In this document: positions 56,719 to 64,000 of the stretch, piece by piece
How the letters are laid out: each line of letters opens with the position of its first letter
How positions within the stretch are numbered: position 1 is the stretch's first letter
Assembly (NCBI RefSeq): GCF_000204015.1
Contig: NZ_GL883079.1
Coordinates: 484,516 to 548,515, forward strand
Reading direction: 5' to 3'
Length of the DNA: 64,000 bases
Origin: Asticcacaulis biprosthecium C19
GTDB taxonomy: Bacteria; Pseudomonadota; Alphaproteobacteria; Caulobacterales; Caulobacteraceae
Notes under the pieces: model-generated
The model's input: only the letters and a program-made list of their open reading frames with translations
What the model was told of the DNA's origin: nothing
Databases searched by the model: none
Position numbers and translations under genes: made by a program

Positions 56719-58209
56719 ATGCTGAAAACCTATCGTATTGCCGTGCTGCCGCTGGCTGCGGCGTGGGTCTTCGCCGCAAGCCCCTCACCGGCGCAGGATA
56801 GGCCGGCGGCACCCGAAACATCGTCCGTTCCCAACGCCCAGGCCGTTGTCATACAGGGCAAAAAGATTCGCCGAGACCGCAAGAGCGTGCGCATCGACGC
56901 CCGCTCTGGCAGTTCCTGCGCCTTTATGCGCGGGTTCAGTCCCTACGACGAAGATGTCATGCAGGACTATCTCGAACATTTCGGCGGCAATCGCGATACC
57001 GCCATCAATGATCCGGGCGGCGATGAAACCGACCCTCTGCGTCCGGGGGCTCGCGTTCGCGATGTCGCGCCCTTTGGCAGTGCATCCCAGGACAATAACG
57101 GCCAGGGCAGTTCACCCGGTGATCGCGTTACCTCGACCACGCCGGGCGGCTGTACGCAAGCCGATGTCGCCGCAGCCTCCGGCCGTAATTCCATTCTGCG
57201 CCACGACAAAACCCTGACCCAGGCCTTCGTAGTCTTTGACTCAGGTGACTACCCCAAGGCTCTGGAATTGTTCGAAAAATCCTACCAGAAGATTGGCTAT
57301 GACGAGGCCGCCTTCATGTTGGCCAAGATGTATCTGGCCGGCCTGGGCGCGCCGGCCGACGTCGAAAAAGGCATCTTCTGGCTAAAGAAGGTAGCTGAGG
57401 CGCGGTTCGATCCGAAGGACGAGGAAATTTTCGATCCGGCCGCCCCCTTTGCCATGAGCACCCGGGCCAACGCGACCATGACCTTGGCGAGCATCTACCT
57501 GACCGGTGCCGGCGTGCCGCGCGACCCAAAGGAAGCGCGCAAATGGTTCGAGAAGGCCTACAGCATCGGTTTCATCCCCGCCGCGCATATCCTGGGCCAG
57601 ATTTACCAGAACGGCCTGGAAGTCCCGGTCAATGTGGACAAGGCGATCAAATACTACGAGCGTGCCGGCGAATTTGGCTTTACCCCGTCCCAGTACGAAC
57701 TGGGCCTGATCTACTATGCGGGCGAAGGCGTGCCGGAGGACCGCAAACTGGCGGCCCGATGGCTGATGGCGGCGGCCAGCGGCGGCCATCCCGACGCCCT
57801 GTACGAGGTCGGCCGGATGTACGACCTCGGCGACACCCTGCCCCAGGATTCTGCGAAAGCCCTGGTCTACTACAAAGAGGCCGCGCTGAAGGACCAGCCC
57901 GCCGCCCAGAATGCACTGGCCACCTACTTCTACAGCGGAGAACTCCTGGACAAGGACCTGAACATGGCACGCAAATGGTTCGAAGTCGCGGCCAATAACG
58001 GCGAGCCGGATGCCATGTTCAATCTCGCCGTGATGCTGATGAACGGCGAAGGCGGAAGCGAGGACCTGGTCCTCGCCTTTGTCTGGCTGAAGCTTGCCGA
58101 GATGTCAGGCCTTGAAAAAGCGACCTCATTGGCGGCCAAGGTGGCAGCCAGACTGTCGCCCGAACAGCGCGACCGGGCCGACGCGATCCTCAACCCGACG
58201 CCTGCCTGA
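56719..58209 (+). CDS. Exported Sel1-like repeat protein
   Basis: A 496 aa protein with a signal peptide (cleavage after SPAQ or nearby, residue about 26). Residues 27-150 are a segment I do not recognise, with two cysteines (SGSSCAFM and PGGCTQA) and a Gly/Asp-rich linker. Residues about 165-480 are around eight Sel1-type TPR repeats, for example AAFMLAKMYLAGLGAPADVE and QYELGLIYYAGEGVPEDRK (quoted in part), a scaffold for periplasmic protein contacts. GGGGGAAGACCGTC precedes the ATG. Partners are unknown. Confidence 0.88.
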   Translation: MLKTYRIAVLPLAAAWVFAASPSPAQDRPAAPETSSVPNAQAVVIQGKKIRRDRKSVRIDARSGSSCAFMRGFSPYDEDVMQDYLEHFGGNRDTAINDPGGDETDPLRPGARVRDVAPFGSASQDNNGQGSSPGDRVTSTTPGGCTQADVAAASGRNSILRHDKTLTQAFVVFDSGDYPKALELFEKSYQKIGYDEAAFMLAKMYLAGLGAPADVEKGIFWLKKVAEARFDPKDEEIFDPAAPFAMSTRANATMTLASIYLTGAGVPRDPKEARKWFEKAYSIGFIPAAHILGQIYQNGLEVPVNVDKAIKYYERAGEFGFTPSQYELGLIYYAGEGVPEDRKLAARWLMAAASGGHPDALYEVGRMYDLGDTLPQDSAKALVYYKEAALKDQPAAQNALATYFYSGELLDKDLNMARKWFEVAANNGEPDAMFNLAVMLMNGEGGSEDLVLAFVWLKLAEMSGLEKATSLAAKVAARLSPEQRDRADAILNPTPA

Positions 58210-60183
58210 TCACTTGACGTAAATCGTCCGCGGCAGGCTGTCCACCGTGCTTCCGTCGCTACGCGTCGCCCGAATCGACAGCTTGTGGTCTCCGGGCTTC
58301 AGGGCGCCTGCCGGGAATTTGAAGTCGAACTGAACCCTCGGATAGTTGGGGTCGAAGGCCAGGACATCCGGCATACGCGCGCCCTCCGGATCCAGGCCAT
58401 AGCGCGTTGGCGCCACCACCTGGCCATCGATGATGACATCGACTTTGGTGATTCCGATCGAATCGGCGGCCACGCCGAAATAGTTGCCATCTTCCTCCGT
58501 CGTCAGGAAGGCGCCGCGCATGGGCTGGCCGATGTAGAGCGAAGGCAGGAAGACGCACGGCCCGGCAAAAGGCTTTGGCGTTGCCCTGACCCGCGCTGTG
58601 TACAGATGAAGCGCCACCCGTCCAGGCGGCAGCTCAGTTACGCCAAAAGGTTCGATATCATCGAATAAGCCACAGACATCCTTATAGAATTCCACCTGGC
58701 CGTCACCCTCATGATAGACGTAGTCGGGTGAGTTCAACACCAGAACGACGCCCTCGCCGGCGTGCCCCTGCACCAGGGCGGCACGATCGAGATTCCACTG
58801 GCTGCGGGCCTGTACAAAACGCGTCTTAAGATCGTCCGGGTCGTTCAGGGTATAGACTTGGCGCCCCTTCACGGCCGGGAATTCCAGATGCACGGCACTG
58901 GCGTGACCGTTGACGGCAATGGCGACCTCCGAACCAAATCGGGCCTCGGCTCGCGCCACAGCGTCGGACAGGTTTGGCTCGACCAGGGCCCAGTTCTCGT
59001 GCTTTGAACTGTCGAGTCCGCGCAAGCTGTAAGGCACGGTGGCCTCATTGGCGTTCACATACTGCATTAAGGTGATGAGACCGGCGAAGACGACGGTGAG
59101 TGCAGGCCCCAGAGCGATCAGAGCGGTGCGGAAGGTTCGCGACTTCGCAGAGGCTGCGCGATCGGCGAAACCGATCAGGACGCCCGGCGCCAAGGCCAGC
59201 AGCGGCACAAAGGCAAGCCAGGGCCAGTGCGGCATGACGCTTTTGTTGAACAGAGCCTGGACGGCGTAGAAGGCGAACACGCCGACGCCGAGATACCCCA
59301 GAAGCGCCGCCGGCTTGTCGCGCTCATCCCATAGTGCGGCCTTGGCTCCCATGGCCATGGCGAAGAAGAAGACGGGATTGGCCATGAATATCTGCTTCAT
59401 GACAAACTCGACGACATATTCGAGGCTGAACGTATAGCGCGGTCTCTGGACCACATGGAACTGCAAGGCTGGCCAGTCATTGGCGACATTATAGATCAGC
59501 GACGGCAACAGCCCCAGCAGAGCCAGGCCGGCCGTGACGTACAGGCCCGGTCGCGTCCACTGCCTGCGGCCCAGAGGATGGACCAGCAGAAAGGCAAAGA
59601 CCGCCAAGCCCGGCACCACGAAGCGATAGTGAACCAGCAGCCCTAGCCCGGCGCAGACACCGGCCCAGATCCACCACTTCATCCGTCCGTCGATCAGGGC
59701 ACGCAGGAGGCATCCGGCCATCAGCGCCAGAAGCAACTGCAAACCACCTTCCGGATAGAAGATCGGACCGTTATTGGTCACCGCGGGGCACAGCAGCGCC
59801 AGGATGGCCGCCCAGACCGCGTTGCGCGGCGAGGTCACCGGCCTGGCCATGAACCAGACGGCAAACGGAATCGCCGTGGCAATCGCCAACGACACTAAGC
59901 GCAGTGGTAGAATGCTCCAGCCAGCGACAGAGGTGATCAGCCGCGCCAGCCAAGGATAACCCGCCGGAATATCGGGGTAGGCCAGGTCCGGATGCGCGCC
60001 CGACATGACGAAGTGCGCCTCGTCCCACAGCACGTTGGTGATCAGCGCGATATAGAGCTTCCATACCGTCATGAACACCAGCAGGATCAACCCGGCACGA
60101 ATCAATAGGCGGTCATCGCCGATAATCTGGCCGCGCGGCCCCAGGGCCTGCTTTTCGGCCGTCAGCTCAAAAAATTGTGTCAT
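58210..60183 (-). CDS. GT39/ArnT-like membrane glycosyltransferase
   Basis: A 657 aa protein with about 11-12 transmembrane helices in residues 25-400 and a soluble periplasmic C-terminal domain of about 250 residues. The first periplasmic loop has the catalytic-type acidic motif NVLWDEAHFVMSG and the later GPIFYPEGGLQLLL, as in PMT/ArnT glycosyltransferases that use polyprenyl-phosphate sugars. The C-terminal domain ends in a beta-sandwich-like segment. The acceptor (lipid A, protein or glycan) cannot be read from the sequence. CCGGGGACCTT precedes ATG 60183. It is convergent with the Sel1 gene, with adjacent stops. Confidence 0.85.
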   Translation of the reverse strand: MTQFFELTAEKQALGPRGQIIGDDRLLIRAGLILLVFMTVWKLYIALITNVLWDEAHFVMSGAHPDLAYPDIPAGYPWLARLITSVAGWSILPLRLVSLAIATAIPFAVWFMARPVTSPRNAVWAAILALLCPAVTNNGPIFYPEGGLQLLLALMAGCLLRALIDGRMKWWIWAGVCAGLGLLVHYRFVVPGLAVFAFLLVHPLGRRQWTRPGLYVTAGLALLGLLPSLIYNVANDWPALQFHVVQRPRYTFSLEYVVEFVMKQIFMANPVFFFAMAMGAKAALWDERDKPAALLGYLGVGVFAFYAVQALFNKSVMPHWPWLAFVPLLALAPGVLIGFADRAASAKSRTFRTALIALGPALTVVFAGLITLMQYVNANEATVPYSLRGLDSSKHENWALVEPNLSDAVARAEARFGSEVAIAVNGHASAVHLEFPAVKGRQVYTLNDPDDLKTRFVQARSQWNLDRAALVQGHAGEGVVLVLNSPDYVYHEGDGQVEFYKDVCGLFDDIEPFGVTELPPGRVALHLYTARVRATPKPFAGPCVFLPSLYIGQPMRGAFLTTEEDGNYFGVAADSIGITKVDVIIDGQVVAPTRYGLDPEGARMPDVLAFDPNYPRVQFDFKFPAGALKPGDHKLSIRATRSDGSTVDSLPRTIYVK

Positions 60184-60242
60184 AAGGTCCCCGGAACAGA
60201 CGCCTTACCTAAGAACGAATCCCGGGTCTTGTCCAGACGGCG

Positions 60243-61109
60243 TTATTTTTCCCGCCGTGCTTCCAGTCTGGCATGCAGACTTGACGTGTCCCATCGCGCT
60301 CCGCCCATGGCCTGAACCTCGCTATAGAACTGGTCGACCAGCGCCGCCAGAGCCAGATGCGCCCCGTTCGACCGCGCTTCGTCCAAGGCTATGCCAAGGT
60401 CCTTGCGCATCCAATCGACGGCGAAACCGAAATCGTATTTGCCGTCATTCATGGTCGGCCAGCGGTTGGACATCTGCCATGACCCGGCCGCGCCGGCGGA
60501 AATCGCCTGCAGGACAAGTTCAGGATCCAGACCGGCGCACTTGCTGAAATGAAGAGCTTCGGCCACACCCTGGACGACGCCGGCGATGGCGATCTGATTG
60601 GCCATCTTGGTCATCTGCCCTGCCCCGGCCGGCCCGATATAGGTGATGGACTTGGTATAGGGGCTGACCAGGTCCGCCAGCTCGCCGAACCGGTCCGCTT
60701 CGCCACCGACCATGATCGACAACTGACCATTGACCGCCCCAGCCTGACCTCCCGACACAGGCGCGTCATATAAAGCACAACCTTTTTCGTGCACTATACC
60801 TGCGAGCTCACGCGTCAGTTTCGCCGAAATCGTGGTGTGGTCGACGATCAAAGCCCCCGGTTTCAACGCCGGCAGTGCCGCTGTTACCGCCTCGAGCACA
60901 TCCTCGTCGCGCCCGACGCAGAGCAGCAAGGCATCAACGCCCTCGACGGCATCTTCGAGTCGCGCCTGGGCCGAAGCGCCATGGGCCGCCGCCCATTCGA
61001 CGGCTTTCGCGTATGTGCGATTGAACCCTACGACCTCATGCCCGGCGCGGACCAGATGCCCGGCCATGGGGCCGCCCATAACGCCCAACCCGGCAAAACA
61101 CAGCTTCAT
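60243..61109 (-). CDS. NAD(P)-dependent 3-hydroxyisobutyrate dehydrogenase-like oxidoreductase
   Basis: A 288 aa beta-hydroxyacid dehydrogenase. The Rossmann start is FAGLGVMGGPMAGHLVRAGH, the substrate-binding block DAPVSGGQAGAVNGQLSIMV, and the catalytic lysine lies in GAGQMTKMANQ. FNRT after the second beta strand suggests NADPH use. The family covers 3-hydroxyisobutyrate, tartronate semialdehyde and glyoxylate reductases, and the substrate is not determined. It overlaps the flavin reductase gene as ATGA. Confidence 0.88.
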   Translation of the reverse strand: MKLCFAGLGVMGGPMAGHLVRAGHEVVGFNRTYAKAVEWAAAHGASAQARLEDAVEGVDALLLCVGRDEDVLEAVTAALPALKPGALIVDHTTISAKLTRELAGIVHEKGCALYDAPVSGGQAGAVNGQLSIMVGGEADRFGELADLVSPYTKSITYIGPAGAGQMTKMANQIAIAGVVQGVAEALHFSKCAGLDPELVLQAISAGAAGSWQMSNRWPTMNDGKYDFGFAVDWMRKDLGIALDEARSNGAHLALAALVDQFYSEVQAMGGARWDTSSLHARLEARREK

Positions 61110-61591
61110 GACACTATCCCTATCTGGCCATATTTGCCGCGAAAGAAGGTGAGCCCCTCACGGGCCTCGTCCATGTCAAAGGACGTCACCTGCCCCACTA
61201 TAACCAGATGATCACCGACGATACGGGTGTCAAAGACATCGCAGGCCAGGAAACCAACGACGTGGTTCATACGCAAAGGATGTTTTTCGCTCATCAACAT
61301 GTCGTCCGGAACGATATGCGCGTTCTGCTTGGCGAATCGGCGCGACAGGTCTTCCTGGCCGGCGCTGAGGATATTGACACCGAATACGGTGGCGTCGGCA
61401 TAGATCTGATAACGATGCGCCTTGACGTCGATGCACCACTGGATCAGCGGCGGGTCCAACGATACCGAACTGAACGAATTGGCCGTCATCCCCAGCACAT
61501 GGCCGCTCGCCATGTCTGGGTTGGGCGTCGTCATCACGCACACCCCCGTCGCAAACGTCCCCAGAGTATGCCGTAAGCTTTTACTATCCAT
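61106..61591 (-). CDS. Flavin reductase family protein
   Basis: A 161 aa FMN-binding split-barrel protein. Motifs are LGTFATGVCVMTT, GMTANSFSSVSLDPPL (phosphate-binding Thr-Ala-Asn-Ser-Phe), FGVNILSAGQEDLSRRFA and the C-terminal FFRGKYGQIG. Such proteins supply reduced flavin to two-component monooxygenases or act as FMN reductases; no oxygenase is nearby. ATG 61591 has GGAA eight bases upstream. Coupled to the dehydrogenase gene that follows. Confidence 0.88.
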   Translation of the reverse strand: MDSKSLRHTLGTFATGVCVMTTPNPDMASGHVLGMTANSFSSVSLDPPLIQWCIDVKAHRYQIYADATVFGVNILSAGQEDLSRRFAKQNAHIVPDDMLMSEKHPLRMNHVVGFLACDVFDTRIVGDHLVIVGQVTSFDMDEAREGLTFFRGKYGQIGIVS

Positions 61592-61737
61592 GATGTTCCG
61601 TACCTTGCCCGAGCGTTCACGGGTAGCCCAGGTCGCCCGCCAAAACAACGCAAAATCCGTACAAGACCCATAGCCTCAACCGCCTCTTAACCTTACCGCC
61701 GCTAAGGTCAGCGAATCTGCATGTATCGAGACCGAGA

Positions 61738-62646
61738 ATGGCCAGCCGCGACGCTCCGATTATCATCAAGAAGATCAAGAAAGGCGGCGGTGGTGGTCAC
61801 CATGGCGGCGCCTGGAAGGTCGCCTATGCCGACTTCGTGACGGCCATGATGGCCTTCTTTCTGCTGATGTGGCTGATCAACACCACCTCGCCCGAGCAAA
61901 AGCGTGGCGTCGCCGACTATTTCGCCCCGGCCAACGTGTCACAATCGACCTCAGGTTCCGGTGGCATCCTGGGCGGCAACGCCCTGGGCACCGATGGCGA
62001 CAAGAACGAAGGCACCATGTCCTTTATCGAGCAGATGGCGCCTAAACCACCCGACACCCAGGACCGTGACGGCCAGTCCAAGGACGCCGGCCAGCAGACC
62101 ACCACCGGATCGCCCTCGGAAACCCTGGACGACCAGCAAAAGCGGGAAAACGAATCCTTCCAGTCGGCGGCCGAATCCCTGCGCCAGGCATTACAAGACA
62201 TGCCGGAACTGGCTGAATTGTCGAAGAATATCCTTGTCGACCAAACACCGGAAGGCCTGCGCATCCAGTTGGTCGACCAGGAAGGTCGTTCGATGTTCGG
62301 CGAAAACTCGTCCGTCCCCAACGATCGCGCCAAGCTTCTGCTGCGTGCGGTCGCCAAGGTCATCACCAACCTGCCCAACCGTGTTTCGATCACCGGTCAC
62401 ACATCCGGCGTCGCAGGCATGGGCGGCCAGAACCCGAAAGACTGGGGCCTGTCGACCCAACGCGCGGACTCAGCGCGCGCCCTTTTGCAGTCGGCCGGTG
62501 TAGATCAGGATCGCATCGCCCAGGTCTCTGGCAAGGCGGCCAAGGAACCACTCTATCCCGACGATCCGTCCCTGGCCGGCAATCGCCGCATTGCCATTGT
62601 CCTGCTGCGTGAAGCACCGGTCCTGCCACAAAACCCGGGCCTGTAG
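61738..62646 (+). CDS. motB: Flagellar motor stator protein MotB
   Basis: A 302 aa stator subunit. The single transmembrane helix (residues about 29-48, KVAYADFVTAMMAFFLLMWL) carries the proton-binding Asp32. A linker with a plug-like segment follows, and residues about 155-295 are the OmpA/Pal peptidoglycan-binding domain (ITGHTSGVAGMGG, WGLSTQRADSARALL). A Gly/His-rich stretch (GGGGGHHGG) precedes the helix. It is encoded without motA, as in Caulobacter where motA and motB are unlinked. Confidence 0.95.
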   Translation: MASRDAPIIIKKIKKGGGGGHHGGAWKVAYADFVTAMMAFFLLMWLINTTSPEQKRGVADYFAPANVSQSTSGSGGILGGNALGTDGDKNEGTMSFIEQMAPKPPDTQDRDGQSKDAGQQTTTGSPSETLDDQQKRENESFQSAAESLRQALQDMPELAELSKNILVDQTPEGLRIQLVDQEGRSMFGENSSVPNDRAKLLLRAVAKVITNLPNRVSITGHTSGVAGMGGQNPKDWGLSTQRADSARALLQSAGVDQDRIAQVSGKAAKEPLYPDDPSLAGNRRIAIVLLREAPVLPQNPGL

Positions 62647-62816
62647 CCTCATGCCGAAACGTAACGCGAAAGGTTCGCTAGCCTTGTTTGGTGAAGGGTA
62701 GCGCGCCACACGAAGCCTATTACCAGAAGAGCTTTCGAAATGATCTTGCCCCGTGCTAGGATTTGGGTTCAACTAGGATCACGAGTCCCGGCGCAGGGCA
62801 GTAGAGTAACAGGGCC

Positions 62817-63545
62817 ATGAGTGAGCATTTTCCAGGGCGAAAACTCAGATACTATCTGACCATTCCCGGTCCTTGCCCCTACTTGCCGGGTCAGGAGGAG
62901 CGTAAGGTCTTCGTCCACCTGCCGCCGCTTGAAGCGATCAGTGTCAACGATCAACTGTCGGCCATTGGTTTCCGGCGTTCGCAAAACATTGCCTACCGTC
63001 CGGCCTGCCAGACCTGTCGCGCCTGCCAGAGCGTGCGTATTCCCGTGCGGCGCTACGAGTTCTCCAAATCCGACAAGCGCGTGCTCAAGGTCAATGCCGA
63101 CCTCATCAAGACCTTTGTCGAGGCGGAGGCCAGCCGCGAACAGTTCGATCTGCTGCAAAAATATCTGAAAGCCCGCCACCCCGACGGTGGCATGATGGAC
63201 ATGACCTGGCCCGACCTTGTGGCTATGGTCGAGGACACCCTGGTTCGTACCCATCTGATCGAATACCGCATGGACGGCCGGCTGATTGCCTGCGTCCTTG
63301 TGGATGCGCTGAATGACGGTCTGTCGCTGGTCTACAGCTTCTACGATCCTGATCTGATGACGCGCTCGTTGGGCCGCTATATCATTTTGGATCACGTCGA
63401 TCAGGCCGCCCGCGCCGGCTACGACTATGTCTATCTCGGCTACTGGGTCAAAGGTTCGCCCAAGATGGACTACAAGGCGCGCTACCAACCGTTGGAAGGC
63501 CTGACCGACCTCGGCTGGCAAACCATCACCCCGATCGCGAAATAG
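62817..63545 (+). CDS. bpt: Aspartate/glutamate leucyltransferase (Bpt-type arginyltransferase homologue)
   Basis: A 242 aa aminoacyl-tRNA-protein transferase of the N-degron pathway. It transfers leucine from Leu-tRNA to proteins with N-terminal Asp or Glu, marking them for ClpS/ClpAP. Family blocks are CPYLPGQEERKVFVHL, GFRRSQNIAYRPACQTCRAC (conserved cysteines) and VYSFYDPDLMTRSLGRYIIL, and YLGYWVKGSPKMDYKARYQP near the end. Length matches Bpt. AGGGCC stands before the ATG. Confidence 0.93.
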   Translation: MSEHFPGRKLRYYLTIPGPCPYLPGQEERKVFVHLPPLEAISVNDQLSAIGFRRSQNIAYRPACQTCRACQSVRIPVRRYEFSKSDKRVLKVNADLIKTFVEAEASREQFDLLQKYLKARHPDGGMMDMTWPDLVAMVEDTLVRTHLIEYRMDGRLIACVLVDALNDGLSLVYSFYDPDLMTRSLGRYIILDHVDQAARAGYDYVYLGYWVKGSPKMDYKARYQPLEGLTDLGWQTITPIAK

Positions 63546-63661
63546 TTATCCGGCCCGTGGCGTGCGGTCTTCATCGCTCAACCGGTCAGCACGGGCTGTC
63601 TGGCGCAAGACGCAGAGCTGTTCATGAAGGCGCCGAGGCAGCCTATTGAAAACGCCGCGGT

Positions 63662-63958
63662 TTAAGCGATGATATTCGCGCTGGCGTTGAAACGCTGGCC
63701 GTAGACGGCGGCGCTGACCGCTTCCTGGGTCCACGCGGACCAGGCCACTACATAGCCGACATCGGCCATGGCGACGGATTCAGGACTGTACCCATCGCAA
63801 AGATAGTAGCTCGGAAACAACACCTCGGGATCGGCGGTCGGGATCGTGGGGATTGGGCGTAGCTCCAGACGACGCGCCGACATCAGCCGTTCCGTGGTTC
63901 GGGGCGCAGGGGTGATATTGCACCCGCCCAAAATGCGGTGGCGGCGTAAAAGTTGCAT
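63662..63958 (-). CDS. Hypothetical protein
   Basis: A 98 aa open frame not recognised. It may start at ATG 63958, or at ATG 63883 (MSARRLELRPIPT, 73 aa). The C-terminal half has ordinary amino acid composition and small-residue helices (ESVAMADVGYVVAWSAW), which makes it more gene-like than a chance frame, but no family, signal or partner is visible. Confidence 0.4.
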   Translation of the reverse strand: MQLLRRHRILGGCNITPAPRTTERLMSARRLELRPIPTIPTADPEVLFPSYYLCDGYSPESVAMADVGYVVAWSAWTQEAVSAAVYGQRFNASANIIA

Positions 63959-64000
63959 GGAACTTCACGACAGCAAACGAGACTCATACCAACCCTCAAA

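Noticed and set aside
61690..61708. ACCTTA-N7-TAAGGT before motB as a regulatory operator
   Set aside because: Only six bases per arm and no known flagellar consensus fit; chance is a sufficient explanation.

Overview
The window reads as chromosomal DNA of an alphaproteobacterium of the order Caulobacterales, most likely an Asticcacaulis- or Caulobacter-like species; this is inferred from gene content and order, not from a marker search. Supporting signs are the run nuoA-N followed by birA, coaX and rnj, the mfd-sdhE-recG block next to a PopA-like c-di-GMP effector, a two-domain cold shock protein beside a DUF192 gene, a lone motB next to bpt, a PHA synthase, and high-GC codon use. Almost everything is housekeeping core genome. 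No prophage, intact insertion sequence, CRISPR array, rRNA operon or secondary-metabolite cluster is visible.

Layout. 1-3545 (minus): metallo-beta-lactamase-fold protein (cut by the window edge), tatD (frameshifted), holB, tmk, rlpA. 3546-5810: the one plastic region, with a tandem duplication that leaves half a tRNA-Ser, an intact tRNA-Ser(UGA), a small AT-richer DUF805 gene bracketed by a second copy of the tRNA 3' end, and a decayed uracil permease. 5811-8914 (plus): a secreted GH5 glycosidase, a TusA-like protein and the PopA-like regulator. 8911-14803: mfd, sdhE, recG. 14810-17689 (minus): a DUF3089 protein and two envelope-lipid/LPS genes. 17751-19971 (plus): photolyase and a rhodanese-type sulfurtransferase. 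20010-22495: four tRNA genes (Arg, Pro, Pro, Glu) interleaved with an NDUFS4-like complex I accessory protein, a DUF192 protein and a cold shock protein. 22582-28241: recJ, glpX, a secreted unknown and phaC. 28555-46890 (minus): the 14-gene complex I operon with birA, coaX and rnj at its 3' end and a TM2 protein inserted between nuoF and nuoG. 47212-50934: tRNA-Asp and a large autotransporter. 51008-58209: a membrane-anchored EEP phosphatase, tRNA-Val, hup, lon, hemB and a Sel1-repeat protein. 58210-63958: a GT39-type glycosyltransferase, a 3-hydroxyisobutyrate dehydrogenase-like enzyme, a flavin reductase, motB, bpt and a hypothetical gene.

How the genes fit together. The nuo operon builds the proton-pumping NADH dehydrogenase, and the NDUFS4-like protein at 20103-20408 is probably its accessory subunit encoded elsewhere. 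sdhE serves the flavinylation of complex II. lon and hup are neighbours, each with its own terminator. The PopA-like protein, Lon and MotB link the window to cell-cycle control and motility in stalked bacteria.

Three genes expected to be intact (tatD, rnj, nuoH) each carry a single-base shift at or near a short homopolymer. This most likely reflects sequence quality rather than biology, although a slippery A9 tract in rnj is worth checking. The most interesting biological signals are the tRNA-Ser/DUF805 islet, the PopA-like protein with Asn at the phosphoacceptor position, the DUF3089 protein without a serine nucleophile, the inverted copy of the tRNA-Pro 3' end, and a structured AT-rich intergenic segment between phaC and rnj.
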